Shown: positions 1 to 10,913 of the stretch, one piece after another | How positions within the stretch are numbered: the first letter of the stretch is position 1 | Layout: each line of letters opens with the position of its first letter | NCBI GenBank assembly: GCA_013360695.1 | Contig: JABWBC010000014.1 | Location: 1 to 41,008, forward strand | Origin: Phycisphaerales bacterium | GTDB lineage: Bacteria; Planctomycetota; Phycisphaerae; Phycisphaerales; UBA1924 | Length of the DNA: 41,008 bases | Reading direction: 5' to 3' | Made by a program: the position numbers and the translations under genes | Notes under the pieces: model-generated | The model's input: only the letters and a program-made list of their open reading frames with translations | Told to the model about the DNA's origin: nothing | Database searches by the model: none

Positions 1-1831
<1,831 letters not shown>

Positions 1832-2098
1832 ACCAACCCGACGCCGCGATCTCTCGCGACCGGCTGGCAGACCAGAACTCGTGACGACTCACGAGCTCCC
1901 CGGAACTCACCTCGGCCTTCCGTCTTCCACCCCTCACGGGGCTTCCGCCGGATCGCCTCGATGAACCCCGAAGGATTCCATCGGCGCTCATATTCAATGC
2001 TTGCTTTCTTCGTTCTGACGTCTCCATCGGCGGCCGAATCCGCGGGAAATCCCGCTTCCTCGCCCACGCGACGGATCGTCTCGTTCGTCAGTATCCGG

Positions 2099-2134
2099 TT
2101 GTCAAAGAGCTCGGACTCGACCGGGATCAACCCG
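2099..2134 (-). promoter_or_regulatory. boxB-like hairpin plus boxA-like rRNA antitermination element in the 23S leader
   Basis: Minus strand CGGG-TTGAT-CCCG hairpin (2134-2122), followed by AGCTCTTTGACAA (2111-2099), which resembles the rrn boxA consensus TGCTCTTTAACA. Confidence 0.5.
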
Positions 2135-2191
2135 ATTTTCGCCCCGCCGCAGTCGCGGCGACCTCAACCGCTCCGGTTTAGAGGTGGGAGG

Positions 2192-2219
2192 ACTCTAGGA
2201 ATCGACCCCCCGGAGTCAA
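2192..2219 (-). promoter_or_regulatory. Candidate promoter for the unlinked 23S rRNA gene
   Basis: Minus strand TTGACT (2219-2214), 16-nt spacer, TAGAGT (2197-2192), about 360 nt before the 23S 5' end. The segment upstream of the -35 is A-rich (GTCAAAAAACGAG). Confidence 0.45.
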
Positions 2220-2302
2220 GCACATCCCGACTCGTTTTTTGACTCCATTTTCGCATCGCTCGCGTTCGGATAACGATCGCACCAATCGAAAACCGATCGC
2301 GT

Positions 2303-2336
2303 CAAAAAAACACGCCCCGGCGGGTTCGCCGGGGCG
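2303..2336 (-). terminator. Intrinsic terminator of the pil operon
   Basis: Minus strand CGCCCCGGCG-AACC-CGCCGGGGCG perfect 10-bp stem followed by TGTTTTTTT. Confidence 0.9.
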
Positions 2337-2361
2337 CTGAAAACCATTATCGGACTTCGAC

Positions 2362-4503
2362 TTAGCCGCCACCACCACCGGCTCCATCGTTGCCGTCGTC
2401 GCGCGGGCGACGGGAGGCGGGTTCATCCGCTCCCGGTCGGTTACCCGTTGGCTGAGGAAGATCCTGTGGGTTCACGGCCTTCACGCGCGGGCGGCCCTGG
2501 TTTTCGCCCATCTTCGCGTTGGCGGCCAAACGTCTATAGAGGTCGCTGGCGGCGTCGACATCCGGGTAGCGAACCACGATCTGTCCCGCCTGATCGCGGA
2601 AGAAAGTGCGGAAACGGGCCTTGCTGCCGCGCTCGCCGGACGCTGGCAGGGCGGAGGTGTCGAGCATCATGGCGTTGACCATGAAGTCGATCGTCCTGGC
2701 GGCGGGTTTGGAAAGGCCGTCGTCTTCGAGCTTGGGCGTTTCGGTGTTGGCGGTTGGCTGCTCGCGTTCATTGACCTCGCCACGCCGGCGCCGGCCGCCC
2801 TCTTCGCCGTGTCCGCCGCCATCGCGTTCGTCGGGCGTGGCCTGGGTGATCTTGGGCTTGGCGCCGGCCTTGAGCTTTTCCATGTCCCAGAGGCGCAGCT
2901 CTTCGGGGAGCTTGGCCTGGGCGGCGAGGACGTCGCCCGGCTCGATCGAGGCCGAGCCCTTGCGCCAGAAGCCGTAGTAGAACTTGTACATCTCGGCCGA
3001 GGCGCGGGCGCCGCCGAGCTGGTCGGCGGGCGAGGCGCCGGTGATGAAGTAGTACTCCTTGGCTTCGACCGTGACGGGATCGGTCCATTCCGACCAATCG
3101 CCGCGGGACACGGGCGAATCCGCGTCGGCCTTCTGGGCGTCGATCAGCTTCTGCCCATAGAGCGGGTTGTTCGTTACGACGCGCAGGCGATAGCGGTACG
3201 TCGCGCCAGGTTCGGCGGTGATGTCGTGCGTCCACACGCGGACCTTCGGATCGTCCAAGAGCGGCAGGCGCCGGGCGGCATCCTCGTTCGCGGCCTGCTC
3301 GGGCTGGTTCATTTTGTCGAGTTCGCCCTGGGCCTTGACGATCTTGCCCTGGACCTCTTCAAGCCTGGTTTCCAGGGGATTCTTCTTCACCGCCGGCTGC
3401 TGGCCGGGGCGATTCCGGCGCTCATCCGGGGGTGGGGTCGGGCTTCGTCCCGGGCCCGGTCCCGGCCGGCCGCCGCCACCACCGTGGCCTTCGTCGCGCG
3501 ATTCTTCGCGCCCGCTCTGGCGATCGGTCGCCTGCTTGCCCTGTTGCTCGAGTCGGCGCTTGAGCGTCGCCTCTTCTTTCACCCAGTCGTTGATCTGACG
3601 CTGGATGCGGTCCATCTTTTCGGTCTTGGTCTCGCCGGTCGACATCTCGCTGGGCGGCGTCCATTCCGGGCCGGCGATGATGTTGTAATACGTCGGGCGC
3701 ATCACCAGGTCCTGGGCCGCCGACGCCTGCGCCACCAACATGGGCATGTCGCCCTTGCTCTTGACGGCCTTGTCAAGGTCTTTGAGCATGCTGACGCGTC
3801 CGGGCATGGGGGGCACGATCGTCGCCTCGCCCCACTCGCCGCTGGACATCTGGCGTTCACGCTCCATCTCGACCGCCACGACGCCCATCTGACCGCGCCA
3901 CCAACCCAAAGGGATCGAGCGGGGATCGCCCTCGGGGTCCAGCTCGAGCGCCTTGGTCAGGGCCGTCCCGTCGAAGACGGCTTCAACGCTGACGGCCTGC
4001 TTGTCGAAGGGCTGCTCCTTCGGGAGGAGCTTGGCGAGATCGTCGTTGGAGATGACCTCCATCGGGTCGATGGCGCTGGCGAAGGTCGCGGCAACGACGC
4101 CGGTCGGTGCGGGAACGGCCAAGGGCGCGATCGGGGATTCGGCCCCGGCGCCCATGTCGGCCACGCCTCCCGCGCCCAGCGAGAGCTTGGGCGACAGCGC
4201 CACGATGTTCTTGCTCGGCGACACGCCCTTGGTAAGGCGGTCCTCGAACCGCTTGAGCACGTCGGCGCGGGGCGGGGCGGGAAGTTCGGGCGACGCCGAA
4301 CCGACCTTGGCCAGGACGGCCTGAGCCTGGGTCGCGACCGGGCCGTAGGCCTTGTCGGGATCGACCGTCTGGCCGCCGACGCTGATCTGGTTGCCCGGGC
4401 CCACGAACTGCCACGCCAGCACGCCCAGGAGGGATGCGCCGACGATTCCGAACAGCGCCTTGTCGACGTACTGCTCGAACGGGTTGATGCCTTTGAGTTT
4501 CAT
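2362..4503 (-). CDS. Pilus-assembly-associated membrane protein, single N-terminal TM with Gly/Pro-rich disordered segments
   Basis: Third gene of the pilM operon. Start taken as MKLKGINPFEQYVDKALFGIVGASLLGVLAW at 4503, preceded by GGAGGAACGCAG. Function inferred from context. Confidence 0.75.
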   Translation of the reverse strand: MKLKGINPFEQYVDKALFGIVGASLLGVLAWQFVGPGNQISVGGQTVDPDKAYGPVATQAQAVLAKVGSASPELPAPPRADVLKRFEDRLTKGVSPSKNIVALSPKLSLGAGGVADMGAGAESPIAPLAVPAPTGVVAATFASAIDPMEVISNDDLAKLLPKEQPFDKQAVSVEAVFDGTALTKALELDPEGDPRSIPLGWWRGQMGVVAVEMERERQMSSGEWGEATIVPPMPGRVSMLKDLDKAVKSKGDMPMLVAQASAAQDLVMRPTYYNIIAGPEWTPPSEMSTGETKTEKMDRIQRQINDWVKEEATLKRRLEQQGKQATDRQSGREESRDEGHGGGGGRPGPGPGRSPTPPPDERRNRPGQQPAVKKNPLETRLEEVQGKIVKAQGELDKMNQPEQAANEDAARRLPLLDDPKVRVWTHDITAEPGATYRYRLRVVTNNPLYGQKLIDAQKADADSPVSRGDWSEWTDPVTVEAKEYYFITGASPADQLGGARASAEMYKFYYGFWRKGSASIEPGDVLAAQAKLPEELRLWDMEKLKAGAKPKITQATPDERDGGGHGEEGGRRRRGEVNEREQPTANTETPKLEDDGLSKPAARTIDFMVNAMMLDTSALPASGERGSKARFRTFFRDQAGQIVVRYPDVDAASDLYRRLAANAKMGENQGRPRVKAVNPQDLPQPTGNRPGADEPASRRPRDDGNDGAGGGGG

Positions 4504-4558
4504 CTGCGTTCCTCCACACGCCGCACTCGCGGCGTTGGCTTGCTTCATCCCAGATCGC

Positions 4559-5935
4559 CTACTTATCGCCTTCCTTCTCGTTCTTCTTCTCGGCGTCCGC
4601 GGGGGCGGCCTCGCCCTCGGCGGGTTTGTCTTCGGGGATGCCGAGGCGCTCACGCAGGGCCTTGGGCATCCAGGGCTGCATCCAGGACCGGAGCCACACG
4701 GTCTCGACCTCGATGGTCGCCTTCACGACCGACGCGTCGCCGTAGTAGTACCCGCGTTCGAGCTCGGCCCATGCGTCGAGATCGGCCAGGTCGATGTCGG
4801 TGATGGTCATGAAATTCGTCTGCGCGAAGGCATCGAAGAGCTTGGGGATCATGGCGGAGTCGACGACCAGATCGACGGTGGCGCGCCGGATGTCGTACAT
4901 CCCGTTTTCCGGGCCGGACCAGCGGCCCGTAACGGACTTGGCGAAATCGGGCTTGATCTCCGCGTTGGGGTTGGCGGCGGGGGGCGCTGACGCTGATTCC
5001 TCGCCGCTCGACGAGGACGGCCGTTCGATCCGGGCGTAAGGCGTGTCCTTGATGAGCACGCGCACGACGCGCTTCACGGCGCCCTGGTCCACGTTCAGAG
5101 GACGCCCGCCGCTGTCGGTGTTGGCGGCGGCCAGGGCGTGGAGGATGTCGCTGAACATCCAGTAATCGGCCTGCCAGCCGAAGCACTCGTCCAGGCTAGG
5201 GAGCATCTTGGGCTTCACGCGCAGGAGGCTCATGCCGCGACCGGTGTCGACCGCGAAGGCGTCGAGCCCGGCGTAAAGGGTGATCTCACGGGCCCGGGCC
5301 TGGTATTCGCCCAGGCGACGCGCCACGGTCTTCTCCAGGATTCGAGCGGCCTCTTCGGGCGTAAGCGCACGATTGGCGTTCTGACCGACGATCGCCTCCC
5401 GCTCGCGGGTCGCGACGTCGGCCAGGATGGGGCCCAGCTTGTCCGCGGGGCGCGGGCCTCCGGCGCGGACGGCGTCGAGCAGCTCCTGGTAGACCGACGC
5501 GCGAGACTCCTTGCCGATCAGGCGATCGGCGAGCTCAAAGGGGAGCGTTTGAAGTGCTTCGCCCGTGGCGTTCGGGAAGAGCCCCTCGACCAGCGGCTTG
5601 TGGTCGCGCTGATTGAATCGCACCGCGCGGGCCACCACGCCCTCGGCCTGCTGGAGGACCGCCTCCTTGTGCTTCTTGAAGAACTCGGTGCGCACCGCGT
5701 TGGGCACGTCGCTCTGGGTCACGGCCGGCTCGGAGGGATCGAGCGTCGGGACCGCGTACGACACTTTCATGTTCAGCTTGTCGGCGTCGGCTTTGACCTC
5801 GGCTTCGCGTTTGGTCTTGATCGAGTCGTTCCACTTGGAACTAAAGACGTATCCGACCGGGAGAACGACCAGCACCACCAGCGTGGAGATCACCACGAGC
5901 AGGTGCCCCTTGATCCATGCGAGAATGGGCTTCAT
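4559..5935 (-). CDS. Pilus-assembly-associated membrane protein (PilO-like position), N-terminal TM
   Basis: 458 aa with TM segment GHLLVVISTLVVLVVLPVGYVF. Overlaps the pilM stop by 4 nt (ATGA). Function from operon context. Confidence 0.75.
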   Translation of the reverse strand: MKPILAWIKGHLLVVISTLVVLVVLPVGYVFSSKWNDSIKTKREAEVKADADKLNMKVSYAVPTLDPSEPAVTQSDVPNAVRTEFFKKHKEAVLQQAEGVVARAVRFNQRDHKPLVEGLFPNATGEALQTLPFELADRLIGKESRASVYQELLDAVRAGGPRPADKLGPILADVATREREAIVGQNANRALTPEEAARILEKTVARRLGEYQARAREITLYAGLDAFAVDTGRGMSLLRVKPKMLPSLDECFGWQADYWMFSDILHALAAANTDSGGRPLNVDQGAVKRVVRVLIKDTPYARIERPSSSSGEESASAPPAANPNAEIKPDFAKSVTGRWSGPENGMYDIRRATVDLVVDSAMIPKLFDAFAQTNFMTITDIDLADLDAWAELERGYYYGDASVVKATIEVETVWLRSWMQPWMPKALRERLGIPEDKPAEGEAAPADAEKKNEKEGDK

Positions 5936-8082
5936 TCCTTGCCCTCCTTCTTGGGAGCGTCGCCGGCGTTTTCGCCGGGTTTGGGCGGGCCCTTGATCTT
6001 GACGGTCCAGCGGAGTGTGACGTTGGCGGTCTTGAGCTTCTCGGGCTTGACGGGTTTCACCGACGCGAGCGGGGCGAGCTGCTCGACCTCGGCGCTGGTG
6101 CCGGATTCACCGCCTGACAGCGATGCCGCTCCACCGCTGCTGGCGGGCTCGGCCTCGGGCTGCGCGGCGCGCTCATCGAATCCGCCACCTCCGCCGTGTT
6201 CGCCGCGCCGGGGCGCTCCGCCGATTCGCGGGCCCTGGCTGGCGTTGGGATCGTACATGCGTTCGAGGTCGGACTGCGAGTTTCCGGTTCGTCGCGGGGC
6301 CGGGCCGCTGCTGACCTGCGTGCTCGCGTCGTTGCCCGCACCCAGGCCCGACGCGATCCCGCCGGCTTCCTCCACGGTGAGGTCGGCGATGTCGGGCGGA
6401 ACGATTTCGTAGGGCACGCCGTCGCGTTTGCCGTTGTCCTTGAGCCACTTCTGGAGCGTGGCGATGGCGAACTTGCGGGCCTCGGGTGTGTAGGTCGTGG
6501 CGAGCAGCTCGATCTTGATCGAGCCGAGCGAGCCGTCCTCGACGGCGGGGGCGCTCTCGCCGGAACTCTCGTCGCCCTTGGGGGCGTCGGCGCCCGGCGG
6601 GCGGTAAACCGTGTTGAAGGCGCGGAGCGAGAAGGCGTCGGGCGTGCCCGCGGGGGGCGCAACCTCGGGCTTGGCCCACGACGCCGCTGCGTTCTCAGCC
6701 GATGCCATCATCAGGCCAAGGTCGTTGACCAAATGGGAATGGATCTCGCGGGCCTGGGTGAGTCCCAGGAGATTGGCGGCCCGGAAATCGGTCTCACCGG
6801 AACCGAGAACCTTGGCGTCATCGGCGAAGCGCTTGGCCTCGTTCAACTCGTTGATCGCCTGGTCGATCTGGGTGGGGCGCTGCGAGCCAGCGATGGCGGT
6901 CGAATCGATGAATGGGCGGAGGAACATCGCGCCGCCTGTCAAGACGGCCAAGCCGGCCGCGGCGGCGAACCAGCGCGACTTGGTCTTCCACATGGATTCA
7001 CGCACCACGGCGGCGGGCATGAGGTTGGCGTTGATGGCGTTGAGGCCCAGGCCCTGAAGCGCCAGTCCGTAGGCGGTCGAGAGTTGCAGCGAGGCTTCCT
7101 TGAACTGGGCCTGACGCGCGGGGTCCTTGATTGCATCGAGGTTGACGCGTTTGAACTCCTCGATGCGGTAGACGTCCATCGAGAGCTGCTGCTTGAGGTA
7201 CTTGCGCAGGCCGGGAAGCTGGAACGTGGAGCCCATGCCGACCAGGCGCACGATCTTGGCGTCCTTGTGGAGGGACTGGTAGTACCCGATGGAGCGTTGC
7301 ACGTCCTGGGCGAGGTCGGTGAAGACCGATCGCATCGCCTGGAAAACGTGGCGGGCGTTGGGGCCTTCGTCGGCCTCCCTCTTGAGCTTCTCTGCCTTGG
7401 GATACGTGAGCTTGAAGGTATTGACCAGCGCGTCGGTGAACTGGTGCCCGCCGATGGGGAAGGTGCGGACCCACACGCGCCCGGACTCGGCGATGATGAC
7501 GTCGGTGGAGGTGGTGCCGACGTCGAGGATCAGCGTGCCGGGGGTCTGCTCGGAGAACTGGAGGTCGTAGGCCAGCGCGTTGTATGCCGCCACGGGGCTG
7601 AGATTGACGTAATCCGGCGTGATCCCGACGTCCTGGAGCATCTGCAGCCGCTCCATGATGCGGTCGCGGGTGATCGCGAAGATGCCGACCTCAACGTCGG
7701 GCGAATCGGGGCTGACAAACGTCTGGTAGTCCCATTCGACCTGGTCGAGCGGGAAGGGAATCTGTTGCACGGCCTCGAACTTCACGATGGCCGGAACCTT
7801 CTTGGGCTCCACGGGCGGGAGCTTGGTGAAGCGGGCAAAGGCCGAGTGGCCGGGAACGGAGACGGCGATCGCGGCCTTGCTCAGATCGACCTGGCTGACG
7901 AGCTGACCCAGCGCGATGCGCATGGCGTCGTTCTGGTCGAGGCCGGGCGTGCTGAGCACTTTCTGGTGCGGGACGACGAGGTATTCGAGCACGTTGACGC
8001 CGCTGGAGCCTTCTTCAAGCTTGATTGCTTTGACGGCGCCGGCGCCGATCTCGATTCCCCAGCACGCGGAAGATGATGCCAT
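5932..8082 (-). CDS. pilM: Type IV pilus assembly protein PilM with C-terminal membrane/PilN-like extension
   Basis: N-terminal MASSSACWGIEIGAGAVKAIKL...KFEAVQQIPFPLDQVEWDYQ and LILDVGTTSTDVIIAESGRVWVRTFPIGG are typical of the PilM actin-like ATPase. TM at SRWFAAAAGLAVLTGGAMFL. Confidence 0.88.
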   Translation of the reverse strand: MASSSACWGIEIGAGAVKAIKLEEGSSGVNVLEYLVVPHQKVLSTPGLDQNDAMRIALGQLVSQVDLSKAAIAVSVPGHSAFARFTKLPPVEPKKVPAIVKFEAVQQIPFPLDQVEWDYQTFVSPDSPDVEVGIFAITRDRIMERLQMLQDVGITPDYVNLSPVAAYNALAYDLQFSEQTPGTLILDVGTTSTDVIIAESGRVWVRTFPIGGHQFTDALVNTFKLTYPKAEKLKREADEGPNARHVFQAMRSVFTDLAQDVQRSIGYYQSLHKDAKIVRLVGMGSTFQLPGLRKYLKQQLSMDVYRIEEFKRVNLDAIKDPARQAQFKEASLQLSTAYGLALQGLGLNAINANLMPAAVVRESMWKTKSRWFAAAAGLAVLTGGAMFLRPFIDSTAIAGSQRPTQIDQAINELNEAKRFADDAKVLGSGETDFRAANLLGLTQAREIHSHLVNDLGLMMASAENAAASWAKPEVAPPAGTPDAFSLRAFNTVYRPPGADAPKGDESSGESAPAVEDGSLGSIKIELLATTYTPEARKFAIATLQKWLKDNGKRDGVPYEIVPPDIADLTVEEAGGIASGLGAGNDASTQVSSGPAPRRTGNSQSDLERMYDPNASQGPRIGGAPRRGEHGGGGGFDERAAQPEAEPASSGGAASLSGGESGTSAEVEQLAPLASVKPVKPEKLKTANVTLRWTVKIKGPPKPGENAGDAPKKEGKE

Positions 8083-8531
8083 TGGTCACTCCTGGCCCCC
8101 AAAACGGGCGAAACCGAGGCGAAACGACGACCCTCGGCGGGGCATGGGCACCCCACCGTTTCTCAATCCTGCACCGACCGGTTGGGGTCGGGCGGAGGAT
8201 GGTACACAAACAGGGCCCGTGCGGGGACTCCATTTGTGGCGTTCGGAGAGATACGCGGGGGGTGGTAGGCGAGTTTCCGGGCCGCGTGGAGGTGTGACAG
8301 GGGCGTGACAATCGGGTGGGCCTGGACGGGGTATTCGCCCCATCATCGGTTCAATTCGAGAAGGTGGGCGCTCGGCGCGCAAAGGAGTTTGGTTTAGACT
8401 GGCGCGGTTCAGGCACCGGGCCGCCGGGCGGGAGCATGAAGATGGATCATGTTCGATCGCCTGTGGATTTGTGACTCGCGTGTCCTAAATTACCACATGC
8501 CCGCCGAAGGGCGGCGGGCGGGAGGTGTTCT

Positions 8532-10613
8532 ATGACTGGCAACGTATCGACCGACCCCCGGAACATTCGCAACGTGGTGCTCACGGGCGCCGGAGGGTCG
8601 GGCAAGACGACAATCACCGAGCGGCTGCTGTTTCTGAACGGGACGACCAAGCGCCTCGGCACGGTCGAGGAAGGCAACACGGTCAGCGACTATTCAGAAG
8701 AAGAGAAGCATCACAAGCACAGTCTCCAGCCGTCGTTCGTGCATTTCTCGTACGAGGGGCACGACGTCCACCTGGTCGACACTCCGGGGCTGGGCGATTT
8801 CCTGGGGCACGCGATCTCGTGCTTCCCGGCGGTGGAGACGGTCGTGGTGGTGATCGACGCTCTCAAGGGGATTCAGAGCGTGACGCGCCGCCTGATGCAG
8901 GTGGCGGCGGAGCGGAAGATCCCCCGGATGATCTTGGTCAACAAGATCGATGAGTCGCAGGCCGACATCCCGGCGTTGGTCGCGCAGATCCGCGAGTCGT
9001 TCGGAGCGATCTGCCTGCCGATCAACCTGCCGACGACGGGCGGGACCAAGGTCATCAACGTATTCGAGCACGACGGGAACGACGCGGCGGGCGACCAGAC
9101 CGATTTTTCGAGCGTTCACGAGGCGCACCGGCAGATCGTGGAGCAGGTGATCGAGGTCGACGAAGACCTCACGATGCAATACCTGGAGAAGGGCGAGGGC
9201 TTTGATCCTGAGAAGCTGCACGCGGCGTTTGAGAAGGCGCTGGAATCGGCCCACCTGGTGCCCATCTGCTTCTGTTCGGCCAAGACCGGCGCGGGCTGCG
9301 ACGATCTGCTGCACGTTTTGGCGAGCCTGTGCCCCAGCCCGGTGGAGGTGAATCCGCCGGAGTTTCAGAAGCGCGACGCGGGCGGCGAGGACCAGGAATG
9401 GCACGCCAAGCCGGAGGCGGCGGCGCCGCTCATCGCTCACGTCTTCAAGGTCGCGACCGACCCCTTCGTTGGCAAGCTGGGGGTCTTCCGCGTCCACCAG
9501 GGCACGATCAAGCACAAGAGCGAGGTGCTGCTGGACGACCAGAAGAAGCCCGTCCGGATCAACCATCTCTACAAGCTCCAGGGCAAGGACCACGTCGAGG
9601 TGGAGTCGCTCGGGCCCGGCGAGATCGGCGCGATCTCGAAGGTCGACGAGGTGCGGTTCAACAGCGTGATGCACGAGAGCCACGACGCCGACTCGGTGCA
9701 TCTCTGGCCGCTCCCTCTGCCCAAGCCCATGTTCGGCCTGGCGATCGAGCTAAAGAACCACGCGGACGAGAGCAAGTTCTCCGCCGCGTGCCATCGCATG
9801 ATGCTCGAGGACCCGTGCCTGGTCGTGGAGCGCATCGCGGCGACGAACCAGACGGTGATGCGCGGGCTGGGCGAGCTGCACCTGCGCGTGGTGCTGGAGA
9901 AGCTGAAGCACCAGTCCAACATCGAGCTTCTTACATCACCTCCCAAGGTTGCTTATAAGGAGACGATCACCTCGCGGGCCGACGGGCACCACCGGCACAA
10001 GAAGCAGACCGGCGGCGCCGGCCAGTTCGGCGAGGTCTACCTGCGTGTGCTCCCGCTCCCGACCGATCACCCGGAGGGCTTCGAGTTCGAGAACGCGACG
10101 GTGGGCGGCTCGATCCCGCGCCAGTTCATCCCTGCCGTGGAGAAGGGCGTCCGCCAGGTGCTTGGCGACGGCGCGATCGCGGGCTATCCGCTGACGGGCG
10201 TACGCGTCGAGGTGTACGACGGCAAGTACCACGACGTGGACAGCAAGGAAATCGCGTTCATCACGGCGGGCAAGCGAGCGTTCATCGACGCGGTGCAGAA
10301 GGCCAAGCCGGTGCTGCTCGAGCCCATCGTTCTCCTTGAGATCACGGTCCCGAGCAAGTACATGGGCGACATCACGGGGCACCTTTCGACCAAGCGGGCC
10401 CGGGTGCAGTCGAGCGACATGGTCGGGCCGGACGTGTGCCTCATTAGGGCCCACGCGCCCCTGGGCGAGTTGCAGAACTACAGCAACGAGCTCAAGAGCA
10501 TGACGGGCGGCGCGGGCACCTACGCGATGGAATACAGCCACGACGAGCGCACGCCGAGCACCATCCAAGCGACGGTCGTGGCGGCGTACAAGCCCAAGGC
10601 CGAGCAGGACTGA
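8532..10613 (+). CDS. Elongation factor G-like translational GTPase
   Basis: P-loop GAGGSGKTT, DTPG, NKID, and EF-G C-terminal domains (GGAGQFGEVYLRV, VPSKYMGDITGHLSTKRARV). Preceded by GGGAGGTG ribosome-binding site. Confidence 0.93.
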   Translation: MTGNVSTDPRNIRNVVLTGAGGSGKTTITERLLFLNGTTKRLGTVEEGNTVSDYSEEEKHHKHSLQPSFVHFSYEGHDVHLVDTPGLGDFLGHAISCFPAVETVVVVIDALKGIQSVTRRLMQVAAERKIPRMILVNKIDESQADIPALVAQIRESFGAICLPINLPTTGGTKVINVFEHDGNDAAGDQTDFSSVHEAHRQIVEQVIEVDEDLTMQYLEKGEGFDPEKLHAAFEKALESAHLVPICFCSAKTGAGCDDLLHVLASLCPSPVEVNPPEFQKRDAGGEDQEWHAKPEAAAPLIAHVFKVATDPFVGKLGVFRVHQGTIKHKSEVLLDDQKKPVRINHLYKLQGKDHVEVESLGPGEIGAISKVDEVRFNSVMHESHDADSVHLWPLPLPKPMFGLAIELKNHADESKFSAACHRMMLEDPCLVVERIAATNQTVMRGLGELHLRVVLEKLKHQSNIELLTSPPKVAYKETITSRADGHHRHKKQTGGAGQFGEVYLRVLPLPTDHPEGFEFENATVGGSIPRQFIPAVEKGVRQVLGDGAIAGYPLTGVRVEVYDGKYHDVDSKEIAFITAGKRAFIDAVQKAKPVLLEPIVLLEITVPSKYMGDITGHLSTKRARVQSSDMVGPDVCLIRAHAPLGELQNYSNELKSMTGGAGTYAMEYSHDERTPSTIQATVVAAYKPKAEQD

Positions 10614-10646
10614 TCGGACTCGTCGCGAGATTTCAGGCTCGTGGGG

Positions 10647-10681
10647 CCGGGGCTGCCGCAAGGTGGCCCCGGTTTTCTTTT
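10647..10681 (+). terminator. Intrinsic terminator after the EF-G-like gene
   Basis: CCGGGGCTGCC-GCAA-GGTGGCCCCGG (11-bp stem with two G-U wobbles, GNRA loop) followed by TTTTCTTTT. Confidence 0.9.
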
Positions 10682-10913
10682 GGAGGTGGCAACGGGCCTC
10701 CGGGATGGCGGGTGAGGTGGAGGGACGCAGGTGGAGATCGACCGGGCGTGAATTCACGATCGCGTGATGTCGCGTGATGGCGGGTTGAAGTCGTCGCTTT
10801 CGATGCGTCCGAGCAACTCGGCGGCGCGTGCCGCGGAGCGGACAGGTTCGGCGCGATGGGCAGGGCCCGGAGTGCCGGGACCGGGGCGTAGGCCGCCGGT
10901 CGGGAGCACGATC

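Noticed and set aside
2809-4803. 664-aa plus-strand ORF
   Set aside because: Antisense shadow of the pil operon genes in GC-rich DNA; composition typical of out-of-frame translation.
6196-8076. 626-aa plus-strand ORF
   Set aside because: Antisense shadow of pilM.
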